The notes: generated by a model not told the origin, from the letters alone. 64,000 nt of DNA from Acutalibacter sp. (GCA_020025775.1 JAHHRN010000003.1:124001-188000), one strand, 5' to 3'. Shown: positions 47,593 through 56,390, counted from the first letter of the stretch. A program made the numbers and translations.

Positions 47593-48861
47593 TTATACTA
47601 AATTTTCAAGTGTTGCAAGCTTAATGCAAAGGCAAAGTACTTCTACTGCCTTTTCGAGCTCTGCAACAGGCGGAAGAGAGGGTGCAATACGAATGTTTTT
47701 GTCTTCGGGGTCTTTACCATAGGGATAGGTTGCACCGACTGTGGTGAGGGTTACACCGAGTTCCTTGCAAAGCTCACCGACACGTCTTGCACTGCAAGCG
47801 GTGGTGTCAAGGCTGATGAAGTAACCGCCGTTGGGCTTGGTCCAGGAAGCAAGTCTGTTTTCGGAAAATTCTTTCTCGAGACCGTCTAAAACTGCCTGGA
47901 ACTTCGGCGCGATGAGTGCGGCATGCTTCTGCATGTGTGCCTTGATGCCGTCAAGGTTCTTGAAGTAGCGAACGTGACGAAGCTGATTGAGCTTATCGTA
48001 GCTGATGGTTTCGTTATTAAGACGCTCTTTGATTTCGGCAATGTTGTTGTCGGAAGCGGCAATTGCAGAAACGCCTGCGCCCGGGAAACTGATTTTGGAG
48101 GTAGAAGTAAATTCTACGAAGTGGTCTTCTGTGCCGAATTCTTTTGCAGCTTCAAAAATGTTGAGGAGCTGGTCGGGAGTGTCGGTTAAATCGTGAACGA
48201 TATAAGCGTTATCCCAAACTACTCTGAAGTCCTTTGCAGCGGGCTGTAAAGCGGCAATGGCACGAACGTTTTCGTCGGTGTAGGTAACGCCGGTGGGGTT
48301 GGAGTATTTCGGTACGCAGAACATACCCTTTACGCTCTCATCTTTTACAAGCTCGCGGATTTTTTCAATGTTTACGCCCTCGTCTGTCATCGGAACGTTA
48401 ATCATTTCGATGCCGAAGTATTCACAAATGGAGAAGTGTCTGTCGTAGCCGGGTACGTTGCAGATGAACTTTACATTGCCCTGCATGAGCCACGGTTTTT
48501 CGCCTGCTACACCCTTTGCCATGCACTGTGCAATATAGTCATACATCAAATTCAGGCTGGAAGTACCGCCGATGATTACATTCTTGGTCGGTACATCAAG
48601 AAGCTCTGCAAACAGCGCCTTGCATTCCGGCATACCGTCTAATACGCCGTAGTTGCGGCAATCGAAGCCGTTTTCTGCGATGCAATCCTCTTTTTCGGTA
48701 ACTGCTTTTAATAAATCCATAGAAAGGTCGAGCTGGTCTGCACCGGGCTTACCTCTGGACATATCTAACTTTAAGTTCATTCGTTTTAAAGCTTCGAATT
48801 CTTTTAAGAGCTTGACCTGCTCTTCCAAGAGTGCTTCGCGCTTCATTTCACTATACTGCAT
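47593..48861 (-). CDS. Aspartate aminotransferase-type PLP enzyme (subgroup Ic)
   Basis: This 422-residue fold-type I aminotransferase resembles the PF12897 group, whose tested members use aspartate and 2-oxoglutarate. It shows LDMSRGKPG near the start, NYGVLDGMPECK, GGTSSLNLMYD, NPTGVTYTDENVRA, VVWDNAYIVHDL and the PLP-lysine region FTSTSKISFPGAGVSA. GGAGGTTTC precedes ATG 48861, five codons inside the longest frame. It stands alone with its own promoter and terminator. It could connect oxaloacetate, the substrate of the oad complex, with aspartate. Confidence 0.88.
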   Translation of the reverse strand: MQYSEMKREALLEEQVKLLKEFEALKRMNLKLDMSRGKPGADQLDLSMDLLKAVTEKEDCIAENGFDCRNYGVLDGMPECKALFAELLDVPTKNVIIGGTSSLNLMYDYIAQCMAKGVAGEKPWLMQGNVKFICNVPGYDRHFSICEYFGIEMINVPMTDEGVNIEKIRELVKDESVKGMFCVPKYSNPTGVTYTDENVRAIAALQPAAKDFRVVWDNAYIVHDLTDTPDQLLNIFEAAKEFGTEDHFVEFTSTSKISFPGAGVSAIAASDNNIAEIKERLNNETISYDKLNQLRHVRYFKNLDGIKAHMQKHAALIAPKFQAVLDGLEKEFSENRLASWTKPNGGYFISLDTTACSARRVGELCKELGVTLTTVGATYPYGKDPEDKNIRIAPSLPPVAELEKAVEVLCLCIKLATLENLV

Positions 48862-48903
48862 ATCAGAAACCTCCAAATTTCTTTTCTTTAAATTACGAAT
48901 AAG

Positions 48904-48932
48904 ATTCTAAACCATTTTATGCTATTTTGCAA
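48904..48932 (-). promoter_or_regulatory. Promoter of the aminotransferase gene
   Basis: TTGCAA (48927-48932) and TAGAAT (48904-48909) on the minus strand, 17 bases apart. Confidence 0.7.
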
Positions 48933-48959
48933 GTGTTTGATTGCTTTCTTGCAAAAAAT

Positions 48960-49003
48960 CAATAAAAAAGACAAGGAAAGCGGTTTTTTCCTTGTCTTTT
49001 CGT
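48960..49003 (-). terminator. Terminator of the TSUP-sulfatase operon
   Basis: AAAGACAAGGAAA and TTTCCTTGTCTTT pair on the minus strand around a short loop, followed by TTTATTGATTTTTT, 28 bases after the sulfatase stop. Confidence 0.85.
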
Positions 49004-49030
49004 ATATTTCCTATAAAGAAAATTTCATTT

Positions 49031-50353
49031 TTATTTTTTACGTGCGAAAAGTGCCGGCAAAATCTTAGGCTTTTCTTCTCCAGCGTTCACCATTTCGCGC
49101 ACGAGCATGGCACGAAGCTTTTTACGCACCGAGGCGTAAGATGCATCTTTTACAAGATTGCGGCTCTCGATAGGGTCACGCTTGAGGTCATACAAATAAT
49201 CTTCAAAATACACCGAAGCCTTATGCTGTGTCATACCGGAAGCAAGCGCACGCACGGCATATTTATAATCCTTGGTACGAATGGCTCTGCCGCACTGGCT
49301 TTCACTGATTTGAATAAAGACGCAGTCTCTTTCTTCCTCTGTTCCCGTAATCTGCTGAAGCAAAGATTTACCCATATAGCTTTCGGGAATAGGAATACCG
49401 GCGAGGTCGAGGAGCGTCGGCGGCAGGTCTATAAGGCTAACAAGACGTTCATCACGCATGCCGCCCTTAAAGGCGCCGCCTTTAATGATGAGCGGTGTAT
49501 GTGTGGCACTGTCGTGGCAGGAGCGTTTATATTCGCTGTTGCGCGTTTTAAAGTGTGAGCCGTGGTCGCTGGTGTAAAGAATAATCGTATTGTCGTAAAT
49601 TCCCTTTTCCTTGAGACAATCCACGAGCTTGCCGACATTCTTATCAATACGGTCAATCGAGGCGATATAATCGGGATACATTTTTTCATAATCGCCCTTT
49701 AAGAAGGAAAGGTCATCGGGAATAGGATAATCCTTATACTGCGGCACAAGCTCCTTCGGGCCTTCATAGCAAGCATGGTCATTTTGATGATGCGGCTCAA
49801 TATGAGAAAGGAAGAGAAAAAAGGGCTTATCCGAGGTTTTGTTTCGGATATAATCCAAGGCGTATTCGTTGATGCAATCTACACGGTAGCCCTCAAAATC
49901 CAGCTTGTTGCCGTCGCCGTCGAAGATATAGCCGTCATAGCCGTGGGAGGTAAATTCCAAAACATCAGCGGCACGCCAGTAATCCTTATAGCCGCCCTGT
50001 CTGTCTTTCGGAACAGCGGTTTTTTCGCAGTGTACGCCTTTGCCCGGATAACGATCGGATGCCAAATGCCATTTGCCGACATAGGCCGTTTCGTAGCCCG
50101 CTTCGTTGAAATACTCCGCCAAGGGCTTAATGGTATCGGGAAGCGGAATACCGTTCCAATAGCATCCGCACTGGGTTGCATAAACACCGCTTTGCAAACA
50201 GGCTCTCGCCGGACCGCAAACGGGCTGGCAGGTGTAGGAATTATCGAACTCCATGCCCTCGGAAGCCAGTGCCATAAGATTCGGGGTAACCGTTTCATTA
50301 ACGGTATCCCATCTTTGCTGGTCGGTAAAATAGAAGATAATATTCGGACGCAT
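49031..50353 (-). CDS. Type I sulfatase (formylglycine-dependent)
   Basis: This 440-residue sulfatase of the alkaline phosphatase superfamily has the C-x-P-x-R signature CGPARACLQSG with Cys46, the residue converted to formylglycine, plus IIFYFTDQQRWDT and TSDHGSHFKTRN metal ligands. There is no signal peptide, so it would act in the cytoplasm on imported sulfated compounds or sugars. In an anaerobe activation would need the radical-SAM enzyme anSME, not seen in this window. It follows a TSUP carrier gene by 19 bases, which suggests removal of the released sulfate or sulfite. Confidence 0.9.
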   Translation of the reverse strand: MRPNIIFYFTDQQRWDTVNETVTPNLMALASEGMEFDNSYTCQPVCGPARACLQSGVYATQCGCYWNGIPLPDTIKPLAEYFNEAGYETAYVGKWHLASDRYPGKGVHCEKTAVPKDRQGGYKDYWRAADVLEFTSHGYDGYIFDGDGNKLDFEGYRVDCINEYALDYIRNKTSDKPFFLFLSHIEPHHQNDHACYEGPKELVPQYKDYPIPDDLSFLKGDYEKMYPDYIASIDRIDKNVGKLVDCLKEKGIYDNTIILYTSDHGSHFKTRNSEYKRSCHDSATHTPLIIKGGAFKGGMRDERLVSLIDLPPTLLDLAGIPIPESYMGKSLLQQITGTEEERDCVFIQISESQCGRAIRTKDYKYAVRALASGMTQHKASVYFEDYLYDLKRDPIESRNLVKDASYASVRKKLRAMLVREMVNAGEEKPKILPALFARKK

Positions 50354-50372
50354 AGTAGCTGTCCCCTTTCTT

Positions 50373-51152
50373 TTAAATCCACACAGAAACGGCGTTATAG
50401 AAGGTTAAAAGCACAATTAAAGAAACTGTAACGGTAAACACAATGTTAATTGTTTTTTCTTTGCATTTGCGGTTGAATCTCGCGCCGAGCAAGCCACCGA
50501 TTACAGCGCAGGGCAAAACACCCCAAAGCATTTTTAAATCGTAGGTCCCAACTGGGCTTGTGCAGAAGGTTGTGAGCAGGTTTGCGCCTTGCGAAAAGAA
50601 GATGACCGCTACGGAATACACAGCGGCATCCTTCATGGTAAAGGAGAAAAGGAAGGTCATTGCCGCTACATTGATTGGACCGCCACCGATTCCTAAGAAT
50701 GCGGCAAAGAAGCCTAAAAAGAGACCTGCCAAAAGAATTACCGCCGGATTTTTGAGACGGTAGGTTTTTATTTTGCAGTTCACCGAAATAATCACGAAAA
50801 TCAGTAAAATACCGAGGCAAATCGACTGCACGGTGCATACAATATCGGGAGAGGTGGCATGTGAAAGTGCAGTTCTAAACAAAAGATTGCCGAGATAGCC
50901 GCCAACCGTTGAGCCTGCCGCTATGAGCAGAACAATTTTTTTGTCGAGCGGTGTTTTATTTTTCAAATGCTTGGCCGTTGCGGTGAGGGACATGGTAAAC
51001 ACACCGCAGGACGAGAAAAAGGTAATCTGCGCCAAAGGGTGCATCCCTAAGAAATCGAGCACGGGTTTAATAATCACACCGCCGCCGAGACCAACAAAGG
51101 CGCCAAGAAAAGTTGCAATTAAAATTACGGCACCATATAAAAGAATAATCAT
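50373..51152 (-). CDS. TSUP family (TauE/SafE-like) transporter, full length
   Basis: This 259-residue membrane protein has the complete two-repeat TSUP layout: ATFLGAFVGLGGGVIIKPVL in the first helix and FFAAFLGIGGGPINVAAM at the start of the second half. Such carriers move sulfite, sulfate-like anions or organosulfonates. ATG 51152 is 8 bases after GGGGAG; a GTG at 51161 overlaps that site. It is first in an operon with the sulfatase. Contrast with the split pair at 143-852. Confidence 0.88.
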   Translation of the reverse strand: MIILLYGAVILIATFLGAFVGLGGGVIIKPVLDFLGMHPLAQITFFSSCGVFTMSLTATAKHLKNKTPLDKKIVLLIAAGSTVGGYLGNLLFRTALSHATSPDIVCTVQSICLGILLIFVIISVNCKIKTYRLKNPAVILLAGLFLGFFAAFLGIGGGPINVAAMTFLFSFTMKDAAVYSVAVIFFSQGANLLTTFCTSPVGTYDLKMLWGVLPCAVIGGLLGARFNRKCKEKTINIVFTVTVSLIVLLTFYNAVSVWI

Positions 51153-51245
51153 TCCAATCACTCCCCAAAAATATCTTTTTTAGTATAGCACAAAGTTAGA
51201 AAAAAGGAAAGAAAAAGCCAAGGGAAAGTTACTAAATCCCCCCTC

Positions 51246-51274
51246 TTGTGTTTTTTTCGATTTTTTGCTAATAT
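51246..51274 (+). promoter_or_regulatory. Possible promoter of manA
   Basis: TTGTGT (51246-51251) and TAATAT (51269-51274), 17 bases apart, 38 bases before manA. TATAGT just downstream is an alternative -10. Confidence 0.4.
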
Positions 51275-51312
51275 AGTATAGAAAATTCGAAAAATTAGGC
51301 GAGGGAAATTTT

Positions 51313-52272
51313 ATGCTTTTAAAATTAGAACCGGCATTTAAAGATTATCTTTGGGGCGGCAACCGTTTGGAAACCGATTTCGGTATGCACAGCGGTCTTT
51401 CTAAAACGGCGGAAGCCTGGGTGCTCTCCTGTCATAAGGACGGCAACAGCACCGTTGCAAACGGTATATACCGCGGCAAAACCCTTTTAGAAGCTATAAA
51501 GGCAGAGGGCAAAGCCGTACTCGGTACAAAGGCCGAAAACACCGAGGATTTTCCGATTTTAATTAAATTCATTGATGCCAAGCAGAATCTTTCCGTGCAG
51601 GTGCATCCCGATGACGCTTACGCGAAAGCACATGAAAATTCTCTCGGTAAAACAGAATGCTGGTATATTCTCGACTGCGACCCCGATGCAGAGCTGATTT
51701 ACGGTTTGAAAAAAGAGGTCAATAAGGAAGAACTGACCGAAGCGATTGAAAATGATACACTTTTAGAGATTGCCAACAGCGTTAAGGTACATCAGGGCGA
51801 TATGTTCTTTATTCCGGCAGGCACACTGCACGCCATTGGTAAGGGCATTTTGGTTGCAGAGATTCAGCAAAGCTCCAACGTCACCTACCGTGTTTACGAT
51901 TACGGCAGACTCGGTGCAGACGGTAAGCCCCGTCAGCTCCACAAGCAACAAGCGGCAGACGTTATTTTGAGAAAGCCCTCCAAAGAAACTGGCAAACCCA
52001 TGGGCAAGGCCGAAGCTTTTGACGGCTATCAAAAACAGCTTTTAACCGAATGTCCCTTATTTAAGGTAGAGCGCGTCAAGGTAGATACCGCTTATACGGG
52101 GAAAGCCAATGCCGACTCCTTCGTTTCCGTTCTCATTGTGAGCGGCGAAGGTCATATTGAAAACGGTGGGGAAACACTTTCCTTTAAAAAGGGCAACAGC
52201 TTCTTCCTCTCGGCAGACAGCGGTGCATTTAAAGTCACCGGAAACGTCGAATTCTTAGAAACCCGCGTGTAA
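51313..52272 (+). CDS. manA: Mannose-6-phosphate isomerase, class I
   Basis: This 319-residue zinc cupin interconverts mannose 6-phosphate and fructose 6-phosphate. It has KDYLWGGNRL near the start, the metal-binding VQVHPDDAYA and KTECWYILDCD, and FIPAGTLHAIGKGILVAEIQQSSNVTYRVYDYGR. It is the short form found in Bacillota. The start follows GAGGGAAAT. It could feed mannose-derived sugars into the polysaccharide genes or bring mannose into glycolysis. Confidence 0.94.
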   Translation: MLLKLEPAFKDYLWGGNRLETDFGMHSGLSKTAEAWVLSCHKDGNSTVANGIYRGKTLLEAIKAEGKAVLGTKAENTEDFPILIKFIDAKQNLSVQVHPDDAYAKAHENSLGKTECWYILDCDPDAELIYGLKKEVNKEELTEAIENDTLLEIANSVKVHQGDMFFIPAGTLHAIGKGILVAEIQQSSNVTYRVYDYGRLGADGKPRQLHKQQAADVILRKPSKETGKPMGKAEAFDGYQKQLLTECPLFKVERVKVDTAYTGKANADSFVSVLIVSGEGHIENGGETLSFKKGNSFFLSADSGAFKVTGNVEFLETRV

Positions 52273-52286
52273 ACAGAATCTCACCA

Positions 52287-52325
52287 GAAAAAGAAAAGTC
52301 GATTTGCTTCGGCTTTCTTTTTTTC
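52287..52325 (+). terminator. Terminator of manA
   Basis: AGAAAAGTCGA pairs with TCGGCTTTCT with one bulge, followed by TTTTTTTC. Confidence 0.65.
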
Positions 52326-52357
52326 AACCATTTTGAAAGAAGGAGAATTTCGGAAAA

Positions 52358-53572
52358 ATGCAAAGAACCTTTCAAAGCACGAAAATCGCCTGCTATATTG
52401 GTTACTTCGTGCAAGCTATTATCAACAATCTATCGCCAATTTTATTTATCATTTACAGTGAAGAACTCGGCGTTTCTTTAAGTGCAATCGGCGCACTCAT
52501 TTTAATCAATTTCTTATCACAAGCCGTTGTAGATGTGCTTTCGGTGAAAATCGTAGATCGCATCGGCTACAAAAAAATTATTTTAGCCTCGCATGTCTGT
52601 GCCACAATCGGTCTTTTGATGTTGGGCATTTTGCCCCTGCTCTTCCCCGAACATAGCTTTCCGTTTTTAGCCATTGCAACCACCATTTCCGCAGTGGGCA
52701 GCGGCATGATTGAAGTCACGATTAGCCCGATTGTCGATTCGATTCCCAGCGACCGCAAGGCGGCGGATATGAGTCTTTTGCACTCCTTCTACTGCTGGGG
52801 ACAAATGGCAGTTGTTGCCTTATCCACCATATTTATCCGTTTCTTCGGCAACCGTTTTTGGTTCCTTCTGCCGGTGCTTTGGGCACTCGTTCCCCTCTTT
52901 AACCTCTTCAACTTTATGTCCGTGCCCTTTATGCCGACCTTAAAGGAAGAGGAAAAGACGCCGGTTAAGGAATTACTTTCTTCCACTGCTTTCCGCATTG
53001 CCATGGTTTTAATGCTCTGCGGCGGCGCTTCGGAGATTGCCATGTCGCAGTGGTCCTCGTATTTTGCCGAAACCGGTCTCGGTGTTTCTAAGGTCACGGG
53101 CGACCTCTTAGGCCCCTGCATGTTCGCCATTTTAATGGGCTGTGGCAGATTGTTCTTCGGCATCTACGGTCACAAAATCGACCTCAAGAAAATGATGATT
53201 TGCTTAGCGGTACTCTGTACAGTTTGCTACGGCATCACGGGTCTTTCCAAGCATCCGCTCGTGGCGCTCTTCGGCTGTGCACTTTCCGGTTTATCCGTCA
53301 GCCTGTTCTGGCCCGGGACGTTCAGCATTGTTTCAGGACTTTATCCCAAGGGCGGCGCTTCTATGTTCGGTCTGCTCGCCATTTTAGGTGACATCGGCTG
53401 TTCCGCAGGTCCGTTCCTTGTAAGCTTAATTTCCTCTGCCGCACAGCATCAAAACGCTATGCTTTCCGACGGCTCCGCTTTAAAGCTCGGCTTCTCCGTT
53501 GCCATGATTTTCCCGGCCACTGTCGCCGTGAGTTTACTTATTCTCATGACGCTTCCGAAAAAAGAGGCTTGA
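52358..53572 (+). CDS. Major facilitator superfamily transporter
   Basis: This 404-residue protein has 12 hydrophobic helices and the MFS loop DRIGYKK between helices 2 and 3. YCWGQMAVV and a central charged loop (PTLKEEEKTPVKELL) divide the two halves. The second half contains GHKIDLKKMM in the equivalent loop. It resembles sugar-type (FucP/GlcP-like) MFS members, but the substrate is unknown. The start follows GAAGGAGAA. Its stop codon lies inside the -35 box of the next promoter. Confidence 0.88.
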   Translation: MQRTFQSTKIACYIGYFVQAIINNLSPILFIIYSEELGVSLSAIGALILINFLSQAVVDVLSVKIVDRIGYKKIILASHVCATIGLLMLGILPLLFPEHSFPFLAIATTISAVGSGMIEVTISPIVDSIPSDRKAADMSLLHSFYCWGQMAVVALSTIFIRFFGNRFWFLLPVLWALVPLFNLFNFMSVPFMPTLKEEEKTPVKELLSSTAFRIAMVLMLCGGASEIAMSQWSSYFAETGLGVSKVTGDLLGPCMFAILMGCGRLFFGIYGHKIDLKKMMICLAVLCTVCYGITGLSKHPLVALFGCALSGLSVSLFWPGTFSIVSGLYPKGGASMFGLLAILGDIGCSAGPFLVSLISSAAQHQNAMLSDGSALKLGFSVAMIFPATVAVSLLILMTLPKKEA

Positions 53573-53597
53573 CACGCTTTATTTTCAGACATATAAT
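53569..53597 (+). promoter_or_regulatory. Promoter of the FMN-riboswitch/ribU transcript
   Basis: TTGACA (53569-53574) and TATAAT (53592-53597), 17 bases apart, fully consensus. The -35 box overlaps the stop codon of the MFS gene. Confidence 0.9.
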
Positions 53598-53616
53598 AAA
53601 GATACAAATGAATAGC

Positions 53617-53722
53617 TGTCTTCAAGGCGGGGTGTAATTCCCCACCGGTGGTCATAGTCCACAAGCCCATAGCTGATCGGGTGTAATTCCCGAACCGACG
53701 GTATAGTCCGGATGAAAGAAGA
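53617..53722 (+). promoter_or_regulatory. FMN riboswitch (RFN element)
   Basis: The aptamer shows the conserved RFN blocks in order: TCTTCAAGGCGGGGTG, AATTCCCCACCGG, GTGGTCATAGTCCAC, AGCTGATCGGGTG, AATTCCCGAACCGACGG, TATAGTCCGGATGAAAGAAGA. FMN binding would favour the downstream terminator at 53753 and shut off ribU. It is transcribed from the consensus promoter just upstream. Confidence 0.97.
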
Positions 53723-53752
53723 TGCGGTTTCAAAAAACTATCTGCTTTTTAG

Positions 53753-53789
53753 CCTCGTAAGACGCCCGTCTTGCGAGGTTTTTATTTTT
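53753..53789 (+). terminator. Riboswitch-controlled terminator
   Basis: CCTCGTAAGACG and CGTCTTGCGAGG form a 12-pair stem around CC, followed by TTTTTATTTTTG. This is the expression platform of the FMN riboswitch. Confidence 0.92.
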
Positions 53790-53838
53790 GTTGGGCAGCC
53801 ATGCATTTGCAATATGTTTAGAAAGGTCTTGTAAACTC

Positions 53839-54483
53839 ATGCAAACCAACACAATCGCAAAAGAAAACACCCCTCCTGCAAAGAAAAAGTCCACCTATTC
53901 TCCACAAAAAATTCGTGTGCTCACCGTAACTGCTCTTTTGGGTGCCGTTGCCGGTGTCATTCAGTTTTTGGAATTCGCCGTGCCGCTGATGCCCGGCTTT
54001 ATCAAGATGGATTTATCCGACTTCCCGGCGCTCATTGCTTCTTTTTCTTTAGGCCCTGTAAGCGGCGTTGCCGTTGCCTTTATTAAGAATCTGATTAAAC
54101 TCTTTACCACAACTACAGGCGGTGTCGGCGAGCTTTCCAACTTCATTTTGAGCGCGATCTTCGTTTTGCCGGCAGGTCTTATCTATAAGCACAAAAAGAC
54201 CCGTGGCGGCGCAGTGCTGGCGGCCTTTGTCGGTGCGTTCGCCATGGCGGCGATGAGCTTCTTCACTAACTATTTCGTTGTTTATCCCGTATTCACGAAG
54301 TTCATGCCCATGGAAGCCATCATCAAAGCCTACACCGTGATTTTGCCGAGCGCAAACACTTTGCCCAAGGCTTTGCTCATTTTCAACGTACCCTTCACTT
54401 TCATCAAGGGTCTTCTGAATGTGGCGGTTACCTTCTTGCTGTATAAGCCTCTTTCCCCGATTTTAAAGGGCAAAAAGCATTAA
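53839..54483 (+). CDS. ribU: Riboflavin ECF transporter substrate-binding subunit RibU
   Basis: This 214-residue membrane protein is the S component that captures riboflavin and works with a shared ECF energy module encoded elsewhere. A polar N-terminal tail of about 30 residues precedes six helices. Family features: TVTALLGAVAGVIQFLEF, LPGFIKMDLSD-like PGFIKMDLSDFPALIASFSLGP, and a late FIKGLLNVAVTFLLYKPLSP. ATG 53839 lies 12 bases after AAAGG; no earlier ATG is available. The FMN riboswitch confirms the flavin role. Confidence 0.94.
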   Translation: MQTNTIAKENTPPAKKKSTYSPQKIRVLTVTALLGAVAGVIQFLEFAVPLMPGFIKMDLSDFPALIASFSLGPVSGVAVAFIKNLIKLFTTTTGGVGELSNFILSAIFVLPAGLIYKHKKTRGGAVLAAFVGAFAMAAMSFFTNYFVVYPVFTKFMPMEAIIKAYTVILPSANTLPKALLIFNVPFTFIKGLLNVAVTFLLYKPLSPILKGKKH

Positions 54484-54495
54484 ATTTTAAAAAAA

Positions 54496-54535
54496 CAAAA
54501 AGCGATGCAGCATGAAACTGCATCGCTTTTTTTGC
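54496..54535 (+). terminator. Terminator between ribU and the DUF378 gene
   Basis: AAAAGCGATGCAG and CTGCATCGCTTTT pair around CATGAAA with A and T tracts on both sides. It can serve both converging genes. Confidence 0.92.
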
Positions 54536-54543
54536 TTTCGCAC

Positions 54544-54765
54544 TCATTGTTTTTTAGAGGCAGCCACCATTTCGGTATCTCTAAACAAAAGAGAAATGCA
54601 CCAGATACCGGCAAGGGCAACGAGCGTATAAATAATACGGCTCACGATTGCACCCTGTCCGCCGAAAATCCAGCCGACAATATCAAACTGAAAAAGTCCG
54701 ATAGAGCCCCAGTTGATGCCGCCGATAATGAGTAAAACGAGGGCAATTTTATCCATAATCATCAT
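54544..54765 (-). CDS. DUF378 family small membrane protein
   Basis: This 73-residue protein has two helices and the DUF378 signature LIIGGINWGSIGLFQFDIVGWIFG, then IIYTLVALAGIW. The function of the family is unknown. AAAAGGAGCG lies before ATG 54765, seven codons inside the longest frame. It is a single gene between two terminators. Confidence 0.88.
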   Translation of the reverse strand: MMIMDKIALVLLIIGGINWGSIGLFQFDIVGWIFGGQGAIVSRIIYTLVALAGIWCISLLFRDTEMVAASKKQ

Positions 54766-54850
54766 GATTCGCTCCTTTTGTGCCATTTTTTCGGTACAAG
54801 AGTAGTATGCCCTCTAAAATTTTAAATTATGCAAAAAAATTTTAAAAAAC

Positions 54851-54886
54851 AAAAAAGCGATGCAAACTTTTGCACCGCTTTTTCTA
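54851..54886 (-). terminator. Terminator of metK
   Basis: On the minus strand AAAAAGCGGTGCAAA and TTTGCATCGCTTTTTT pair (one G-T or A-C mismatch), followed by GTTTTTTAAA. Confidence 0.85.
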
Positions 54887-54896
54887 ATGTTTAAGC

Positions 54897-56084
54897 TTAG
54901 ATACCTGCTGCCGCTTTCAAAGCGTCAACCTTGTCGGTCTTTTCCCACTGAACGTCTAAATCGGTTCTGCCCATATGACCGTAAGCTGCAAGCTGTCTGT
55001 AAATCGGACGAGCGAGCTTTAAGTAATCAATGATAGCTGCGGGACGAAGGTCAAATACTTTATTGACGATTTCGCTGAGCTTATCATCGCTGAGCTTGCC
55101 TGTGCCGAAGGTTTCTACCATAACAGAAACAGGCTTTGCAACGCCGATTGCATAAGCGAGCTGGATTTCGCATTTCTCTGCAAGACCTGCTGCAACAACG
55201 TTCTTTGCAACGTATCTTGCCGCATAAGCTGCGGAACGGTCTACCTTTGTCGGGTCCTTACCGGAGAATGCGCCGCCACCGTGTCTGCCGATGCCGCCGT
55301 ATGTATCTACAATAATCTTTCTGCCTGTAAGACCGCTGTCGCCTGCCGGACCGCCGACTACGAAACGACCTGTCGGGTTAACATAAATAATAGTTTCATC
55401 ATCCAAAAGCTCTGCGGGAACGATAGGACGAATGACGTGCTCTACAATATCCTTGCGAATCTGCTCTAAGCTAACATCCTCGCTGTGGTGTGAAGAAACA
55501 ACGATAGTGTCTACGCGAACGGGCTTATCGTTTTCATCATATTCAATGGTAACCTGTGTTTTACCGTCTGCACGAAGATAAGGCAGTGTGCCGTTCTTTC
55601 TGACTTCGGTAAGTCTCTTTGCAAGCTTGTGTGCCAAAGAAATCGGAAGCGGCATGAGCTCCTCGGTTTCGTTGCAAGCATAACCAAACATCATACCCTG
55701 GTCGCCTGCGCCATGAAGGTTGTAATCTTCGTTCTGACCTTCTTTAAGCTCATAGGATTTATCTACGCCGAGCGCGATATCTGCGGACTGCTTGTCGATG
55801 ATGGTTTCTACCTTGCAGGTATGACCATTGAAGCCCTTTTCATCGCTGTCATAACCGATTTCGCAAACTACGTCACGAGCGATTTGTTCAATATCCACCT
55901 TTGCGGTGGTGGTGATTTCACCCATAACGGTGATGCGGTTGGTGATGCAGGTAGTTTCGCATGCAACTCTACCATTCGGATCCTGTGCTAAAATTGCGTC
56001 TAAGACAGCATCGGAAATGTTGTCACAAATTTTATCGGGATGCCCTTCTGTAACGGACTCAGATGTAAAAAGATGTCTTGCCAT
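54897..56084 (-). CDS. metK: S-adenosylmethionine synthetase
   Basis: This 395-residue enzyme makes SAM from methionine and ATP. It has TSESVTEGHPDKICDNISDAVLD-type N-terminus, the hexapeptide loop GAGDQGMMFGYA, NPTGRFVVGGPAGDSGLTGRK and the P-loop-like GGGAFSGKDPTKVDRSAAY. It follows a SAM-I riboswitch with a terminator, the standard control for this gene in Bacillota. The start follows GAAGGAGAAA. Confidence 0.97.
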   Translation of the reverse strand: MARHLFTSESVTEGHPDKICDNISDAVLDAILAQDPNGRVACETTCITNRITVMGEITTTAKVDIEQIARDVVCEIGYDSDEKGFNGHTCKVETIIDKQSADIALGVDKSYELKEGQNEDYNLHGAGDQGMMFGYACNETEELMPLPISLAHKLAKRLTEVRKNGTLPYLRADGKTQVTIEYDENDKPVRVDTIVVSSHHSEDVSLEQIRKDIVEHVIRPIVPAELLDDETIIYVNPTGRFVVGGPAGDSGLTGRKIIVDTYGGIGRHGGGAFSGKDPTKVDRSAAYAARYVAKNVVAAGLAEKCEIQLAYAIGVAKPVSVMVETFGTGKLSDDKLSEIVNKVFDLRPAAIIDYLKLARPIYRQLAAYGHMGRTDLDVQWEKTDKVDALKAAAGI

Positions 56085-56125
56085 TGTTTTTCTCCTTCTT
56101 CTATTTTACATTTTTTGAATCTCAT

Positions 56126-56163
56126 TCATAAAAAAAGCACCTTCAGGCTAAACCCAAGGTGCG
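56126..56163 (-). terminator. SAM-riboswitch-controlled terminator before metK
   Basis: On the minus strand GCACCTTGGG and GCCTGAAGGTGC close a hairpin, followed by TTTTTTTATG. CACCTT of this stem can instead pair with AAGGTG at the 3' side of aptamer stem P1, giving the alternative antiterminated state. Confidence 0.88.
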
Positions 56164-56175
56164 CTGTTTCGCTCA

Positions 56176-56273
56176 CCTTATCTTTCAGCATAATGCTGCG
56201 GGCCTTGGCACCTTGCTAAACTGCAGGTTGCCGTGACTTCATCGGGCCTATCCCTCCGTCACTCTCTATAAGG
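56176..56273 (-). promoter_or_regulatory. SAM-I riboswitch (S box)
   Basis: On the minus strand the conserved blocks are CCTTATAGAGAGTGACGGAG, GGATAGGCCCGATGAAGTCA, CGGCAACCTGCAG, AAGGTGCCAAGGCC and GAAAGATAAGG, with P1 formed by CCTTAT and ATAAGG. SAM binding would stabilise P1 and let the terminator form, lowering metK. Confidence 0.96.
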
Positions 56274-56299
56274 ATGAAATTCAGTTTTAAATCCTATAT

Positions 56300-56328
56300 A
56301 TGGTATACTTTTTTCGAAGAAAAGTCAA
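56300..56328 (-). promoter_or_regulatory. Promoter of the metK leader
   Basis: TTGACT (56323-56328) and TACCAT (56300-56305) on the minus strand, 17 bases apart and 27 bases before the aptamer. Confidence 0.5.
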
Positions 56329-56390
56329 CTGTTTTAAAAGAAAAAGAACGAAATACCCGAAAAATGTTTTGAATCTCTCCCCCCTGCCGA

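Noticed and set aside
55629..55991. A 120-codon plus-strand frame inside metK, and many similar antisense frames in other genes
   Set aside because: They mirror the codon pattern of well-supported genes on the other strand and lack ribosome binding sites and recognisable domains.
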